Origin: Luteibacter aegosomatis
GTDB lineage: Bacteria > Pseudomonadota > Gammaproteobacteria > Xanthomonadales > Rhodanobacteraceae
Length of the DNA: 64,000 nucleotides
Assembly: GCF_023078455.1 (NCBI RefSeq)
Contig: NZ_CP095740.1
Location: 1,848,001-1,912,000, forward strand
Direction: 5' to 3'
A program made the position numbers and the translations under genes. A model generated the notes under the pieces. It ran no database searches. It was given only the letters and a program-made list of their open reading frames with translations, and was not told the DNA's origin. Below, in pieces: positions 63,387-64,000 of the stretch (within the stretch, counting starts at the first letter, position 1; every line of letters begins with the position of its first letter).

Positions 63387-63863
63387 TCAAGGCTTCTCAC
63401 GCACCAGGGTGATCTTGCCATTGGGCTCCAGCCGGGCGATCCGGACGTTGGCCTCATCCTCCAGGCCCGCGGCATGGAGGGCGCGGTCGAGCGCGGCGTC
63501 GGGCACGTTATGCCGGCGAAGCATGGAAGCGTCCCGGATGCCGCTCTTCACAAGGATGGCCGGAAAGCCCTCGACCAAGCGGTTCATCCGCGGAAAGCGG
63601 GCGCAGATCCACGCAAGGAGTTTGTCCGTGGCGAGGATGCTCGCCACGCCGATGAACGGCCCGAGCATTCCCTTGTCATCGCCGATGATCGCGGTACGTA
63701 ACGCGCCGCCAGCCAGTGCGAGCACGACGATATCGAAGGCTCACATTTCCCCGAACGTCCGTTTGCCGGAAAGACGCATCAGGACCAGGAGGCCCAGGTA
63801 GGTCACGGCCCCGCGAAGCACATAAGTCCACCAGGGCGCGGACAGTTCGATCAGGTCGTTCAT
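63387..63863 (-). pseudogene. DUF421 (YetF-like) gene interrupted by an in-frame TGA
   Basis: Read through from ATG 63863 (preceded by AGAGGAAT) the frame gives a YetF-type protein: an N-terminal helix (WWTYVLRGAVTYLGLLVLM), then RLSGKRTFGEM, then a TGA stop at 63741-63743, then AFDIVVLALAGGALRTAIIGDDKG and the usual DUF421 tail (FPAILVKSGIRDASMLRR, ARLEPNGKITLV). In DUF421 proteins the GKRTxGxM segment runs directly into (T/S)AFD, so the stop replaces one residue. No frameshift is needed. The gene is broken, or the TGA is a sequencing error. The distal part could start at a GTG at 63725. Confidence 0.85.
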
Positions 63864-64000
63864 GGAGATTCCTCTTGACCAAACATGTGAGTGGCTTCCA
63901 TTTCAACGCGGGTCCCGTCGGCAGGATGTGGCCTGATCCTGCCTTCGGACGAAGACCCCGGACGGCCGACGTATGACGGCCCTCACGTGGATTTCGCCTG
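63864..64000. other. window end, no gene seen
   Basis: The last 137 bases lie upstream of the DUF421 start on the minus strand. No gene is visible before the window ends. A short inverted repeat (CAGGAT and ATCCTG around 63921-63937) is present. Confidence 0.4.

Noticed and set aside
63741..63743. TGA of the DUF421 gene read as selenocysteine
   Set aside because: DUF421 proteins are not known selenoproteins and no SECIS-like hairpin was seen right after the TGA.

Overview
The window looks like the chromosome of a high-GC gammaproteobacterium of the Rhodanobacteraceae/Xanthomonadales type (Luteibacter- or Dyella-like). This is inferred from GC-rich third codon positions, the gene families present (TraB/GumN protein, DUF6496 Lys/Ala-rich protein, CsbD, DUF6766, CocE/NonD hydrolase, many LysR regulators) and dense packing with few spacers over 300 bases. 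I see no rRNA, tRNA, CRISPR array, insertion sequence or prophage. It reads as an accessory-rich stretch for stress, detoxification, redox and signalling functions.

Region by region. 1-8.9 kb: the end of a c-di-GMP phosphodiesterase, a zinc-finger protein, csaA with a DUF924 gene, a patatin phospholipase, a TPR lipoprotein, a stand-alone receiver, a TraB/GumN protein, an NADP-binding oxidoreductase, small proteins and a Crp/Fnr regulator. 8.9-15 kb: a hybrid histidine kinase, stress-type small proteins (CsbD, a single-TM peptide, a histone-H1-like protein), a flavodoxin-type reductase, an Nramp metal transporter, and a 53-residue ORF facing a 470-base AT-richer spacer. 15-21 kb: glutathione-dependent formaldehyde dehydrogenase with an NTF2-like partner, an exported alpha/beta hydrolase behind a strong palindrome, an S4 protein, and a LytS/LytTR two-component pair coupled to a small lipoprotein. 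21-34 kb: a CocE/NonD hydrolase, a CPA1 Na+/H+ antiporter, an exported beta-propeller protein, a cysteine-cluster protein, exonuclease III, an SDR, a second hybrid kinase and a pyruvate-oxidase-like ThDP enzyme.

34-43 kb: a divergent class A beta-lactamase-like protein, a DHA2 efflux pump, a translationally coupled GntA-like (YqcI/YcgG) plus DUF1989 pair, and a three-gene FAD dehydrogenase complex (GMC subunit with an Fe-S-type cysteine motif, small subunit, unusual single-haem cytochrome subunit). 43-54 kb: GST, an exported Cys-rich protein, MOSC protein, FMN reductase/LysR pair, an overlapping Rrf2-reductase-methyltransferase operon, and an SDR-MFS operon divergent from a LysR gene across a perfect 21-base palindrome. 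54-64 kb: an M61 peptidase, Lrp/DUF2000 pair, DUF6766 protein, NAD(P)H-hydrate dehydratase, GNAT, LysR/aldo-keto reductase pair, and signs of gene decay: a headless histidine phosphatase and a DUF421 gene with an in-frame stop.

A recurring theme is a redox or detoxification enzyme paired with a local regulator, with the regulator's probable operator visible as an inverted repeat in the divergent spacer. All functional assignments come from reading protein motifs; no database search was run.
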